Shown here: in pieces, positions 23,701-36,890 of the stretch | Numbering within the stretch: position 1 is the first letter of the stretch | Layout: every line of letters starts with the position of its first letter | NCBI GenBank assembly: GCA_003024785.1 | Contig: PUQB01000071.1 | Coordinates: 372,001 to 436,000 of the forward strand | Direction of reading: 5' to 3' | Length of the DNA: 64,000 nt | Source of the DNA: Selaginella tamariscina | Lineage: Eukaryota > Streptophyta > Lycopodiopsida > Selaginellales > Selaginellaceae | Position numbers and translations under genes: made by a program | The notes under the pieces: model-generated | Database searches by the model: none | Told to the model about the DNA's origin: nothing | Seen by the model: the letters and a program-made list of their open reading frames with translations, nothing else

Positions 23701-26700
23701 TTTAAAATGAATTAAAATAATAAATGCAATTTATTCCAGCTAATTTAATAATACTACATAATTATTTTAAAATAAAACATGTAATTTGTTTCCAAATGTT
23801 TATTCACACTTATATTTACATCTTAAGTACCTAAAAAAAATAATTAATTTTATACTAAGTTAAATAATTTCTTCAAATAAGAAAAGGTGAATCATATTAA
23901 CTCTTATGTATACATTCAACATTATATATTTTATATAAATTGTATATTTTATGAATTGCAATGTTTTAAAAAGGTTTTTCTTATTTAAAATAAATAAATT
24001 ACATTAACATTTACATTAATATAATAATATAACTTTAATAATTAAAGTTTTTTATAAAAGTATTCATTATAATATTATATTTGTTGCACATTAAATTATA
24101 ATTCGAACGATGAAATATAAACACACATAAGAAATATTAACATCCTAAACAATACATATGCCACATGTACACATCCTACTAATGAAGTTAAAAAGATTGC
24201 AAAAATAAGTAATTTTATAAGTTTTTTTTTTTAATTTATAATATATAATATAATAAGGTTTCTGTCCTTCACTTAAAATGAAATTCAAATTCTATATTGT
24301 TTTACTCATTGTGTAAAATTTGTAACTTAATATTTTTAATTCTGTTATATTGTGTTTTATAAAATTTAATTTGTTAAAATTTTTAATATACTAACGTAAT
24401 ATTTTCACATCGCATGTTGAAAGTGTTCTACAAAAAATTAATAAGTATTTGCTTGTTTAAAAAAAATTATATCTATATAACAATGTAATTATTTATTTAA
24501 TAGTATTATTTGGTTTTATAATGATATATATCTATGTCTAAGTTGGTAGAAATTTACATAGACCACACACACATATATATAATGCTTAATATATTTAAGT
24601 AATTAATATATGTTTATGTATATATAAATTTATTTATTGTTAAACAATCTTCTAATTAGAATTTTAATTTAAATCATAATATTACAAATGTAAAAGAAAT
24701 TCAAATTCCTTTCTTAATTCAAAAAGTTTAATAAACTTAATAATAAAATAAAATTAATTGATTAAATTAACACAAACAAATGTACACTTAGTGTTTTTGT
24801 TAAACAAATATGATAATGTTTTTAAGCAACTCTTTTTTAATTGAACAAAAATCTAATCTATGTAGAAACTTTTAATTATATTTATCTTTAAAACGCATAT
24901 ATATATAAGTAATGTTTATCTCTTGTAAGTGAACATTTCATACTTGTTATTTTTACATCTCTCTTGTAAAATTTAAATAAGACTAATTTTTTGCAAATAA
25001 TTAAATAAATTACATATAATTTATATTATATAATAATTTACATAATTTAATTGTATTTATTATTCAATAGTTTATAGCTTATTCTAAATTTATAACCAAA
25101 ACTAACAAATATATAGAAATAATAATTATATTTTAATAAGTTTTGTTAAATATATATATTAATTAAATTATCCTCATTCACAATCTTAAACTTAAAAGAA
25201 ATAATAATAATCGAGAGGTATAAACATAAGTTCATTTTAATTAAGTCCTTTGACATAGAAATTAAGAGTATTATAAATATGTATCAGTAATTTTCTTTAA
25301 AAATACTTAAGTATTGTTTGCCTTTTTGTTTTATAATTTTTTGTCCACTTTAATTATTTTTCATGTGCCTTTCAAAAATATTAACATTATTTTATGTAAT
25401 ATTTCTTAATTAAAACACTATAAAACATTAAAATATTAAAACATTTTTAACTTTCTACGTTGGAGTGAATAATTTATTAATACATATCAATATTATGTAA
25501 ATTTTCATTTTAATATACAAGATGATATGTAAATTATCATTTGTAAATTATGGTTGTATTGTTGTATATAGATAGTTTAAAGATATCATTAAATTATATT
25601 ATAAATATATAAATAATAGGTCATCTTATTATATTATATTTAAAAAAATCTTTCATTTTGAGATTGACTTACAATATCTTTTTTATTTTGCATTGAACAT
25701 GTGTTACATTTTGATTAATTAGTATCTATATAATAATAAACTATTATATATAACTACAATTATATTATAAATATTAAAATTTATATTATCTATAATATAT
25801 AAGATTTCTTATATATATGACCTAGAATATTATAACTTAAAAATAACTTGTTATAAACATTTAGATTTTGAATATTTTTTTGAATGTATATTTATAAATT
25901 TATAACTTAATAAAGATTTCTTTACATATATGACCCTAGAATTATATTATAACTTAATAATAAGTTAAAACTTTTTTAACAAATATATATTTTTTTAAAT
26001 ATACTTACAAAATTTATAACTTAACAATGATAATGTAAACTTTTTATTATGAACTTAGAATAATGTATAAGCCATTATCAATCCAGTATGTATATGTTAC
26101 TTTAATAAGAGGCTTATGATATTATTACTAAATATTAAAATATATTAACATTAGTAAATTTAATATATCATGTAGTAAATCCGTTACATCCATTTATAGT
26201 TAATATTTATTTTATTATTGAAAACATCAGTTATAATAATATTTAATTATTAATTTTAAAATTCTTTAAATTGATTCAAATATATTTTTATACGTTGTGA
26301 GTTTTAATGTTTTGAACAAAATGTAATAGATTAAAGAGAAGCAAAAAAAAAAATTAAAATCAATTTTATTATTCAAATATTTAATAATTTAAGATTATTC
26401 ATTAAAGAGGAAATTTAGTTATTAAATATATTATAATTTGTGAAAATGTAATAAAATACTATATATATGATATGAACAATATAAAGTTTAGATTGTCAAA
26501 TATGTGTATAGATAGAAAATTTTAACTTTCTAGTTAAGCAAATAAACTGAGAGAAAAAATATATTATTTATATTTAAAATTAAATAAAATATAAACTTTT
26601 TAAACATTAGAAACATATATAAATTGTTATATTACAACTAAATTATATTTTGTGTATATTGCATTATGCATTGTGTGTACTTGTGTGTGCAGATAAATGT

Positions 26701-28978
26701 ATACATTTGCAGATGAAAGAAAAAGAAACATAACATATTGAATATATGAATTAGTTAATTTATACAATTCTACTATATGTATTCTTTTACATATTTATAC
26801 GTTTTTATGTTGGTTTGTGTTCAAGGAAATTATTTAAATATGTTCAAGTTATAAAGATAAAAGACTTAGATATAACCTTGTTTATTCAAGTTATATTAAT
26901 TAATTAATGTGATGGTCAATGAATATTATATAAGTAATTATGTTTTAAACTAAAAAATGTGCTAATTACAACGCTGACGGATATTGATTTGGAGCAAAGA
27001 TAAACAAAATCTCTTTTACCAGCAGGACAGAAGAGCAAACATGTAGAGTTTAATTTAAATTTCACATAAATAATATGTATATTTTTAATATGCTAGATGT
27101 ATAAATTTCTTGTGTGTGTAGATATCTATCTGTATGCATATATAATGCTTATAGTAATGTGTAATAGGTGTATTTTGTTTTTGCAGATTATTGCTCCAAA
27201 GACAAATATAAAAGGGTTGGTGCAATTTATATTTTACCATTGGAACAAAGCGGAAAACTAATGTGAAAGATAAGCTATAGTTTACTATATAGATATATAT
27301 TATTGTAATATATTCTTTCTAATGTAATAATAATTAAGTTTCACTCAAATTATTTTGGGCTTACATATTTGACAACTGCAGGTTTGATGCCGTGGATATA
27401 CTGGTCCGTTATAAAATAAGTATAACTTAATAGAAAAAACTATATATATAATTATAAGAATAGAAAATTAATAATGAAAATCACTTGTAACACATATATT
27501 GTTCATAAATTTATTGTGTGTGTGTGTACATCTTTATGTATGTTTAAGTTTTATTTTTATTTAGAACTTCATAACAAGAGATACTTTTATTAAAGCATAA
27601 ATTGGTTTATAACATTAGAACTCTCAATAATCATTTCACTTTTGTATTTTTTTTATATTATAAGAATCTTAAATAGCTTTAATATAATCTATATGAGAGT
27701 TTATCAATCGTATATATAACATTTTCTCGATTATCCCATTTTATTAATTAATACATGCAAACTGTCACAAATACATATGACTATTTATGTATAGATTGTA
27801 AGGAAATGTCTGAGTGCATATGTGTATATTGTAATTAATTATTTAAATACATATAATATTTTAAAAAATTATTTGTATTATTTAAATTTCTTACAATTTA
27901 TTCCTTAGATATTAAAGTCAGTTATTTTATGTCTGAAATACATTGTACACACACGTATATTATGTTTCAAAAGTTACCATCAGTACTAGTAAAAATAATA
28001 ATGTATACATAATTATTTATGTACAATAATTATGATGGACTATAACATCTTTATAAACAATATATAGATATTAAAACATGAAACATATGTGAAATCTAAA
28101 TTATAAATAAAATGTAGAGCGTTGCAACTAATAAGATTACTTAAAACGAAAGTTATGTAAATTGTTGTACAAAATATTAGGTTTTAATTTAAATTTTTAT
28201 GAAAGGTATTTGTGTGAATTATTTAGGTTGACATGTGAAAATTTAATTAAAATAATATGAAAAGAAATTTTGATGAGTATATATCTAGTTTATAACAACT
28301 TTTTTCTCACGCACTGGAGTAAATTTAGTATATTAGAATAATCACATGTAAAATCTAAGCAGCACACTTATAATAAGCGGGCCAAACAATATTTAACTTT
28401 GTTAAAAATTAACAACAATGGTTAAACCATTGAACCACATTAACATCGACTAACTGTATCAAAATAATTATCGTTGTAACTAAAATAATTATCATTGTAA
28501 CGCATAAGCAAAATGATTAAGATAGGTTAAAGTTAATAACAAAAATTAATCATAGATGACACATCATTTCATAATTATTAATCACTAAAAGAATATTTTA
28601 TATTTTAAATTTGAATAAAAATATTCAAATTTAAATAAAAAATTAACTTAATCATATTTTCTCTTACTAAATTAATCATTATTGTGTGCGTTTCAACTGT
28701 GGTTAATTAAGTTTAACCATTAACATGAATCAACCAACTTAACTATTTTTTAGTGGTGCAGTATAAAAAGTATTACTTTCTAATGATGATTTATAAATTA
28801 AAGAATATTCTATTTTCACTTTCTATACACAATAGGTTTTATGTACGATTCTCCAATCTCTGGGCAGCTGCGTGAATAAATCTGCGGAGTCGATCCCTAC
28901 ATTGCATGTGATTGATTATTTTCCTATAATTTAGTATTATAAGTATACGTATATATAATAACATTGCAAATTCAAATA
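20746..28978. other. Gene-free AT-rich desert (~8 kb)
   Basis: Extremely AT-rich sequence; I recognised no gene, element or open frame longer than about 60 codons in it. A diverged tandem duplication of about 112 bp lies at 25801-26035. Small GC-richer islets at about 26970-27050, 27185-27245, 27380-27415 and 28840-28900 could be eroded exons but give no recognisable protein. Confidence 0.75.
25801..26035. repeat. Diverged tandem duplication, ~112 bp period
   Basis: The segment aagatttcttatatatatga, then ccta..attataactta, is repeated at about 25914 (aagatttctttacatatatg, then accctaga). Both are followed by T-rich runs and 'aatttataacttaa'. Confidence 0.65.
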
Positions 28979-30592
28979 TGTCATAATTACTCTTTATTTT
29001 GGATGTTAACTGTTGTTATTTACCGAATTATATTCAAACTATATTGAAATTAAGTTTTAAGTGTTATAAGAAACAAGCCAGCTTAATGCACTTGAATATA
29101 TAATGATGGTTTGACCAAGTGTCATTAGATATTTACAAATAAGGTTGGGCTAAGTTAGCACTTATATCTAAAAAATTCTTACCCTCATTTTTTGTGTTTT
29201 ATTTGGGTTATTAATTAGTTTTGGTGAATTTGACATGTTGAATATGTTTAGAAATACCCATAGGGTTGACAAGTTAGGGTTTAAGGGTTATGGATCATTA
29301 GCCAAATATATTTTAAAATTGAAATTTTGTACTAGCCCACTTTACAAGGAAAACATGGGGGTATATAAGTATTACATGTACTAAGGGTTTATGGGTTTTA
29401 TAACTGAGTTTATTACTTTGCTACCAGTACAAGCTCTAGCTTGTGTATTCATAGCACAAACTTCTGTTGTGCCGCCTCAACTTTCAGACAATAAGGTATT
29501 ATGGTAGTTTACCCTTAATGTTGACGAATGGAGGTCATGTTGGAATACACATTTCAATGGTTAAGGTTAGGGCTTGTCTTTAGCCTCCTCTTTCATATCA
29601 AGTTAGGTGTAACACTCACAAATAAATTAAGGCACATCCATATGTCTGTGGACATGGGATCTTAACTAACAGGTTTTTATCACCAAATTTTTTAGGGTTC
29701 ATATAGGAGTTCTAGAGTTGTCATTTATGAGCCATGTTTGTGACACTTGGTGTAACTCTTGAAATATAGAGGCTAATATGATAACCCACATCGTGAGAGA
29801 CACTGTCACATGAAGATGTGACACCAAACTAGATGACACACGATACAATGCTCAAGGTACACCCTTTGGAGTTGTGTCATGAGTTTGTCTTTAAGGGGTT
29901 AAATACTTCAGAAACATACATGCTTGTACTTGCAGCATGGTGCTAAGCCTTGGGCATTAACTCAAGGGAGGTTAAGTCTTGTAATTAAGTGTGCTTTTGA
30001 CACACTTGGCAAATGTTCTCCTTGAGATTTAAGAGTTGAATAACCTAAGCTCATTAGTAGAAGCCCTTTTGTGAGGCACTTACAAGGTCGTATATTTAGG
30101 GTTATCCCAAACTTAACCTTAGAAAGTTTACTTAGTAAAACACTCGTGTATGCTTATGGTGCACACTCTTATCCTCATTAAGTACTAACCCTAGGTCTAA
30201 GGTACTTAGCCACTTAAACCCTTAAGGGTTTGTCATGGGTCAGGGTACCCCTTGTTGCCCTAAAAAGGGTTGTATTACTAGGAAAGGGTGATTCCTCAAG
30301 GGATAAGTGGCAATGCCTTAGCTCTGTCATGAGGATATGTGCAAGACATGACTGCTTATGGAATTAGGGAATGAGCCTGTCTATGTCTTTTAGGGCATGA
30401 TCCTAAAGTCTACTCATGTTATCCGGTGGTCATTTTAGGGACTTAGGTAATACTCTAAGTTTCATGCCTATTTAGATTAAACTATTAAGGTTGTCTTAGA
30501 AATTAGCATTGTTCACATAAGATGTTAATGTCAAATAGCCACTTGTAATCACGTGTTGCCACGTGTTGGCTCTTCAAATAAAAACTTTGACA
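28979..30592. mobile_element. Solo LTR, family A, copy 1
   Basis: Begins TGTCATAATT and ends ...aaaactttgaca, so it has TG...CA termini and is 1614 bp long. It is flanked by aaata (28974-28978) and aaatc (30593-30597), a 5-bp target duplication with one mismatch. It is homologous along its length to 44861-45385 joined to 52067-53095, with shared blocks such as gcacttg...ggtatc/atatat, 'gtgacacttggtg' and 'ccacgtgttggc'. It has no internal domain and no ORF longer than about 60 codons, so it looks like a solo LTR left by recombination. The parent lineage (Copia or Gypsy) cannot be told from the LTR. Confidence 0.75.
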
Positions 30593-31807
30593 AAATCTAT
30601 CTACATTTGTCTTTACTTTCTTTATATTGTTTAAATAGGGCACCCATTAGTGCCAAATCTTTATTAAGGATTTACTTAATTAGGGTGCCACTTTCAACAA
30701 ATATGCTTTGATTAGTAAAGACATTTACCTCATTTTTATTTTGCACCACGACACCATGCAATACATTAGGCTAAATGTTGTCTCTTTTTATAATAGCCAC
30801 TTAAGCATTTAAATATTATTAATCTTATAATTTAAAAAGACATTACCCAATAAATATATTAATTAATGTATTTAAGATAAATTAAGGTTCACAAATGTGA
30901 AGAAATGTGTAATGCATGTGTGTGTATGTATGTGTCTATGGCATACAATATGGGGATTCAATGTGTTAAGTAATTTATGTAAGTGCAAAATCATACATTT
31001 TTTATTTTTTGTCTATATATTTGTGCTCAAATAAATTTACGTCAATTTTTTTAATATTAAAAAAATTTTAGTACTCAATTTATAAAATATATGACCAAAT
31101 AGATAACATATTAAAAATTATTTTAAATTTACACTTAGTATATTATTCAAATTAAATTCATTTTATTCGAATTTAACATTATATAAAAATATAAGTTAAG
31201 TTCCTTGCTTTCTTATTTTAACTTACAATTATAATTTTTTAATTCTTAAATTTATTTTTATATTTCTTACATTTTCACATTAATTTATGAATCAAAATTG
31301 CTTTTTGTTAATTTAAGCTTTCTCATTATTATAAAAATATGAAAAATAATATATAAATTTTAAATTAAATTATCCCTAGAAACCTTGACTATGGCTATAA
31401 ATATGAGCAACTTAATAATTAATTTAAGAAAAAATTATTAAAATGTTACATTTGAATAAGAATGATCTTAAAATATTATATTAAATACAAAATTTAAAAT
31501 AATGTTAGATATGTAGTTGCATCTCATATTTTATAAGTTGAGTATTGAAACATTTTTATATTAAAATTAAATTTGACCACAAATATAAATAAAAAACAAA
31601 ATGGTGTGTAAGCCCTAAACATATTGCATCATATCATGATGAGAGGTAAAAAGAGGTAAATGTCTTCGTTGGTAGCGTATATGAAGCATATTGCTGATGG
31701 GGCACCTAATTAGCTTTTCCACTAACGGGTGGTTAATTAGCTCAACAAATATAATTAAAGGAATTTTATTTTTTTTATTATGATTTAATGGTTATTTATT
31801 ATTTATG
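30593..31807. other. AT-rich spacer
   Basis: Intergenic sequence between the solo LTR and the chromovirus relic. I see no gene. There is a short TG tract at about 30917-30935. Confidence 0.6.
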
Positions 31808-31812
31808 GCACC

Positions 31813-32179
31813 TATCACAATCCACAGAATACAGGATATGTTTACAAGATACAACCTACAAGATACAAGATACAAGAATGGGATACATGATATGCTTATA
31901 GGATATACCTACAGGATATGCTTATAGAATATGCTTACTTACAAGATAAGGGACATTATTTTTAGCTCATGCCTAGATTAGCTTTGGAGTATCATTTTTA
32001 ACTTATGCCTAGATTAGCTCTTGGAGTTGTGAATATAAAAGCTCCAGCCTAATTGATGTACAATCAGTTACTATCAACACTAGTCATTCTATAATCATTT
32101 TTGTTTTGTTCCTTGCTCTTGCCTTGCTCTTGAGTCAAGCCTCCTTGTTCTTATTCTACTCTTGGGTCGTGGCTTGACA
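31813..32179 (+). repeat. 5' LTR of element 1
   Basis: Starts tatcacaatcc and ends ggcttgaca. The first part has degenerate repeats of the type acaggatatgcttata. A TATA box (tataaaa, 32034-32040) lies in the same relative place as in element 2. A pyrimidine-rich cttgctcttg repeat region precedes the end. Both LTRs start TA rather than the usual TG. Confidence 0.88.
32034..32040 (+). promoter_or_regulatory. TATA box in the 5' LTR of element 1
   Basis: tataaaa lies within the block ggagttgtgaatataaaagc, shared with element 2 (which has cataaaag at 45670-45677). It is the likely start region of the genomic RNA. Confidence 0.5.
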
Positions 32180-32209
32180 ATTTGATAGTAATTGATTATA
32201 TCCTTGCAG

Positions 32210-35200
32210 ATCCCGAAAGTATCGTTCAGCATGCACGAAGTTAAGGAAGATCACACAAGGATTCAGACCTTTCTGTCTATGCATCCGAATTTTAACAACT
32301 TTGCACGAACATTCTATGGGACGAGACTACATTGATCGAATACTTTTGTTTGGTTGAGGTGATGTGAAGGACCTTCTTCTTACGTTACCGGATGCCAAAC
32401 CTTCGCAGAGATCATGCAACATGCCGTTCGCTATGACAATTGTTTTGTTCGAGCATCGTCAGAAAAAATCCTATCAGTAGTTTCTGCAATATGTAGTTGT
32501 AGAACATGTTCCTATAACATCTTCTGGAGTAGTTCCTATGGAAGTCAGCAAATACAAGTGTGGCCCACTTCAACTGTTGAAAAGAACATCGTCACGGTGA
32601 GAACTTATGTTTGTATTGTGGTGAAGCAGCAGAATATCTTGTTAAAGCCAAGAAGTTCAAGACACGTGAAGTTGAAGTGAAGTTCAGTTGGAAAACTTTA
32701 ATGTCCACTTTGTCTAAGAGCCGTGAGTTGGACATAAGCGCAAACTTTATTGGTGTTGCTCACACCATTCCATCACTATACACATTCACCTCAATAATCG
32801 AGAGCTCAAGGAGTCTGCCCATTAGACACTGGTGCAAATGCATGCTTCATAAATGACATTTTGCAGCTACATGACATTTTGGTGATAAAGTTGAAGCGTG
32901 CAGTTCTTATAAAGGTTGCAAATGGTCATCTGATTGCTTTTGATGTAGTTACTCATGATACCACACCTCTCTCTTGCACCCATGGCACATTCAGTTGTTT
33001 AATTTTCTTCACCCAAGTTTTGGGCATGCCATGGTTTCATGGTTTGCAAATCCTTAGATCAACTAAAGGTCTAGGACGCTCACGTTTTCCTCTCCAACAA
33101 CCAGGATTAATCATGTACCTTCCTGCGTGCAGGATATGACCTTAGTTTGAGGCAGTATAAGCTATAGGATTGACCGTGCCTATTCCTGTTCAGTGTCAAA
33201 GGTTCCTCCTTAACAGGATCTATCTCCTGTCAGTTCATCAGCACTTTCGCAAGCTTCTCACTCTTGTGCATTCACGGATTTTTTGTACAAGGTTCTTCCA
33301 TTCTGTACTCATTCAACATCAGCACATGTTTTTCCCAATCTTGCCTCTTTCATTTTTGCTTATATTCCATCCCCAAGATCTTTCCTCTTTTTCATTCACA
33401 GCTCCCTTCTCCTCTCCGCGTTCTTACCATTATTATGCATGAAACTTGTCACTGACTACTCCTTTTCATTTTTTTGCTTTTTAAATAACTCCTACATCCT
33501 CTATGTATTTGACTCTTCTATTTTTCAATCTCTTTCTCCTTCTTCTATTTTTTCCCTGCATCCAAGTTATCACTCCTTTCAAAACGTTTTTGATAAGCAC
33601 AAGGCTACAATTCTTCCTATTCATAGGTCTTATGACTGTTCTATCAATCTTGCAAAGAGGAAGACTCCACCATTCAGACCAATTTATGCACTATCACTTA
33701 CAAAATTAGGTTCTTCGCCAGTACATCAAGGACAACTTGATATCCGGCTTCATTTGTCACTCAAAGTCCCCTGCAGGAGCACCTATCTTCTTTGTTAAGA
33801 AGAAAGATGAGATTTTGCATTTGGTTGTGGACTACAAAGGTTTAAATCAAGTCACCATTTAGAATTGGTACCCGTTGCCATTGATCCCGAAACTTCTTGA
33901 TCGACTATGAGGAGCAAAGGTGTTCACAAAGATCAATTTACGAGGGGCTTACAATCTTGTACAGATTCGTCAAGGCGATGAGTGAAAAACTGCCTTTTGT
34001 ACAAGGTATAGACATTCGAATACACGGTGATGCCTTTTGGACTTACAAATGCCCCAGCCATGTTTCAACACATGGTGAACGACATCTTTCGTGAATTCTT
34101 GGACCAGTTTGTGGTGATTTACCTCCAAGAACCAAGCGGCACATGACAAGCATGTACGACTAGTTTTACAAAAGCTTTGTGAGCATGGCATGTATGCAAA
34201 ATTGGAGAAATGTTTTTTCAATAGGGATACTGTGGAGTTCTTGGGCTACATCGTCTCTCTTGCCAGCGTCTCAATGGACATGCACAAAGTGAAGACTGTC
34301 ATGGAGTGGGAGAGACCTAAGTATGTATGAGATGTATAATGTTTCTTTGGCTTTGCAAATTTCTACAGGCGATTCATACAGGACTTCTCCAAGCGTGTAC
34401 TTCCACTCACGAAACTCACCAAGCGCATAGGGGATTTTTCTTGGTCCGACAAAGTGGAACATGCATTCACAACACTCAAGGACGCCTTCACAACAACTCC
34501 GATTTTAGCACATCCTAATCCTTCTCGTCCCTTCTTCTTTGAAGATGTTTCGGACTTTACAGTAGGTTTTATCCTATCACAAGTTGGAGAAGACAAGTTA
34601 CTCCATCCTGTAGCCTTTCATTTCGTAAGTTTCTTTCGACGGAGATTAATTACGAGATTCATGATAAGGAATTTAAGGCCATTGTGGATTCGTTCGAGGA
34701 GTGGCATCACTTTCTAGAAGGTGCTGCACATCCTGTACAAGTTCTTACGGATCATAAGAACCTTGAGTTTTTTCAAATGGCTCAAGTTCTCAATCGGCGA
34801 CAAGCTAGGTAGGTGGAATTCTTATTACATTTTGATTTTGTCATCATCTACATGCCTGATTTTCGGAGTGGCAAAGCAGATGTATTATCTAAACGCTCTT
34901 ACCTTGCACCAACCCCGGGTGATTCTACATATGACTATCAAAAGCAAGTGTTGTTGGGTCTTGATTGATTTCGGCTTGTGGGACTACAGGTTTATCAAGC
35001 TCCAGCAAATTCAACACTTCTATAGGGCATCTGTTTGCAATTAGCTACAGACGACTTGGCGAAGAATGTGTTCTCACACATTAGTCCTAACATTGCAAGC
35101 TCCTCTTCCTCCACTTCCCATACAGACTACAAGTTGTTTGCCATACAAGACGGACTCCTGTACCCGGGAGGGTCTCGTGTACATTCATGTTGGTGTTTAC

Positions 35201-36420
35201 AGAACTCGTGTGGTACATGATTGTCATGATACCTCGGTTACATGACATTTTGGTGTGGCCAAGACAATTGAGTTAGTGACTCGCAACTATTGGTGGCCTG
35301 GGTTGCAAGGTTTTGTGGAAAAGTTTGTACGGAGTTGTGACACCTGCAATACGTCAAAGATGCCTTGTTATGCACCCTCTGATCTCCTTCGTCCTCTTCT
35401 TGTTCCTTTGCTCCTTAGAGATCTATTTCTATGGATTTCCTCACAGATCTTCCTCCTCGTGGATTTGATGCAGTTTTGTGGTGGTTGACCGTTTCACCAA
35501 ATAGGCTCGTTTTCTACCCTGTAACAAGATAGCTACATGCCAAACAACTGCTGAGTTGGTGATCCATGAAGTGTTTCGACATCATGGTTTTCTAGAGAGC
35601 ATTATTTCTGATCAAAACCCATAATTCATATCCAGATTTTGGCAAGAGCTTCTCGGAGTCTACAAGTTAAAATGAATCTTTCTTCAGGATATCATCTATA
35701 AACTGATGGGCAGTTAGAATGCATGATTCAGACCTTGGAGCAGTATCTTCGCTGCTTCATTAGTTACCAATAGGACAACTGGTTGGACCTTCTTCTTATG
35801 GCGAAATTTGCTTATAAACAACTTTGTTCACGCATCTACATGCCATACACCTTTCTTCGCTCTTATAGTCTACCATCCACGTTTTGACTTTGCTCCTTAT
35901 GCTTCTCCTTCTTCCGCTCTTGCAGTATAGGATCATCTCTAGCATCTTCATCAGGTACATGATGATCTTCGAGTTCATCTTCAGCAGGCACATGAACGAT
36001 ACAAGCATTACGTTGATGCTCATCGTCAGCCGGCACTTGCATACAAGGTTTGTGATTTCATGTGGCTTCTTCGTCGGCATATCTGCACCAATAGGCCTTC
36101 TTTTAAGTTGGATTTTCAATGATTGGACCCTTACAAGATTGCAACTGAGGTCAATTCTGTAGCTTTTCGATTAGAACTACTATATACTGTGAAATTTCAT
36201 CTGTGTTTTATACCTCTTTGTTGGAACCGTATCATCCTTCTTTTCTTATTAGTCATGCTTCTTTTCCTCCCCCTCCTGTGATCATTAACGATGAACCTAA
36301 GTACAAAGTTGCAGCCATCCTTAATTCTCGTCTTCATCGCCGTCAACTTCAATACTTAGTGAATTGAAAAAGGTTATTTGCCTATCGATTGCATTTGGGA
36401 ACCTACATCCAATTTATTCC
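32210..36420 (+). pseudogene. gag-pol remnants of element 1
   Basis: Recognisable in order: gag 3' half; the protease site D-T-G-A (32825-32836), still intact here; RT pieces (about 33890-34300) in which the Y-L-D-D codons are lost in a deletion near 34120; RNase H pieces (about 34450-34740); the integrase zinc-binding segment (RNYWWPGLQGFVEKFVRSCDTC, about 35285-35350); the integrase core and C-terminus; and a chromodomain remnant (about 36295-36400). The frame is broken many times. Confidence 0.85.
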
Positions 36421-36510
36421 ATGCTTTTTCCAATGTTGCTACCTTTCATTAACATTATCCTACTAAATCAGGTCCTAGGACTTGTAAAACTCGTCCTTAG
36501 GGAGGAGTGC

Positions 36511-36885
36511 TATCACAACTCGATATATAATATAGGATATGCTTATAGGATATAGGATACAAAATATAGATATATACCTACATGATATATTTACAGAATA
36601 TGCTTATATGATATATCACAGAATAAGGAACATTATTTTTAGCTCATGCCTAGATTAGCTTTTGGAGTTGTGAGTATAAATGCTTTGACATAAGTGTTGT
36701 ACAATTAGTTATTATCAACACCAGTCATTTTATGATTATTCTTTTCATGTTCTTTACTCTTGCTTTGCTCTTGAATTAAGCCCCTTTATCCTGCTCTTGG
36801 GTTGTTCTTTTCATGTTCCTTGCTCTTGCTTTGCTCTTGAGTTAAGCCCATTGTTCTTATCCTGCTCTTGGGTTGTGGCTTGACA
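36511..36885 (+). repeat. 3' LTR of element 1
   Basis: Starts tatcacaactcg just after the purine-rich tract ggaggag (about 36500-36507) and ends ggcttgaca. It contains an internal duplication of about 60 bp (ttgctcttgctttgctcttg...), making it slightly longer than its partner at 31813-32179. Confidence 0.88.
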
Positions 36886-36890
36886 GCACC

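Larger units (their letters stand above)
31813..36885 (+). mobile_element. Ty3/gypsy chromovirus relic, element 1
   Basis: 5073 bp element flanked by a perfect 5-bp target duplication, gcacc (31808-31812 and 36886-36890). It has a 367 bp 5' LTR, decayed gag-pol and a 375 bp 3' LTR. It is homologous in order to element 2 at 45386-52066. About 0.5 kb of leader and gag N-terminus is missing just after the 5' LTR, and the reverse transcriptase active-site stretch is deleted. Stops and shifts occur in every domain. It cannot move on its own. Confidence 0.9.

Noticed and set aside
31725..31750. tRNA-like 'ggtggttaattagctcaac'
   Set aside because: It resembles a D-arm by chance; no acceptor stem, anticodon arm or T-arm follows.
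33170..33798. Overlapping Ser/Phe-rich open frames in element 1
   Set aside because: They are the pyrimidine-rich protease-RT linker of the chromovirus read in shifted frames, not a separate gene.
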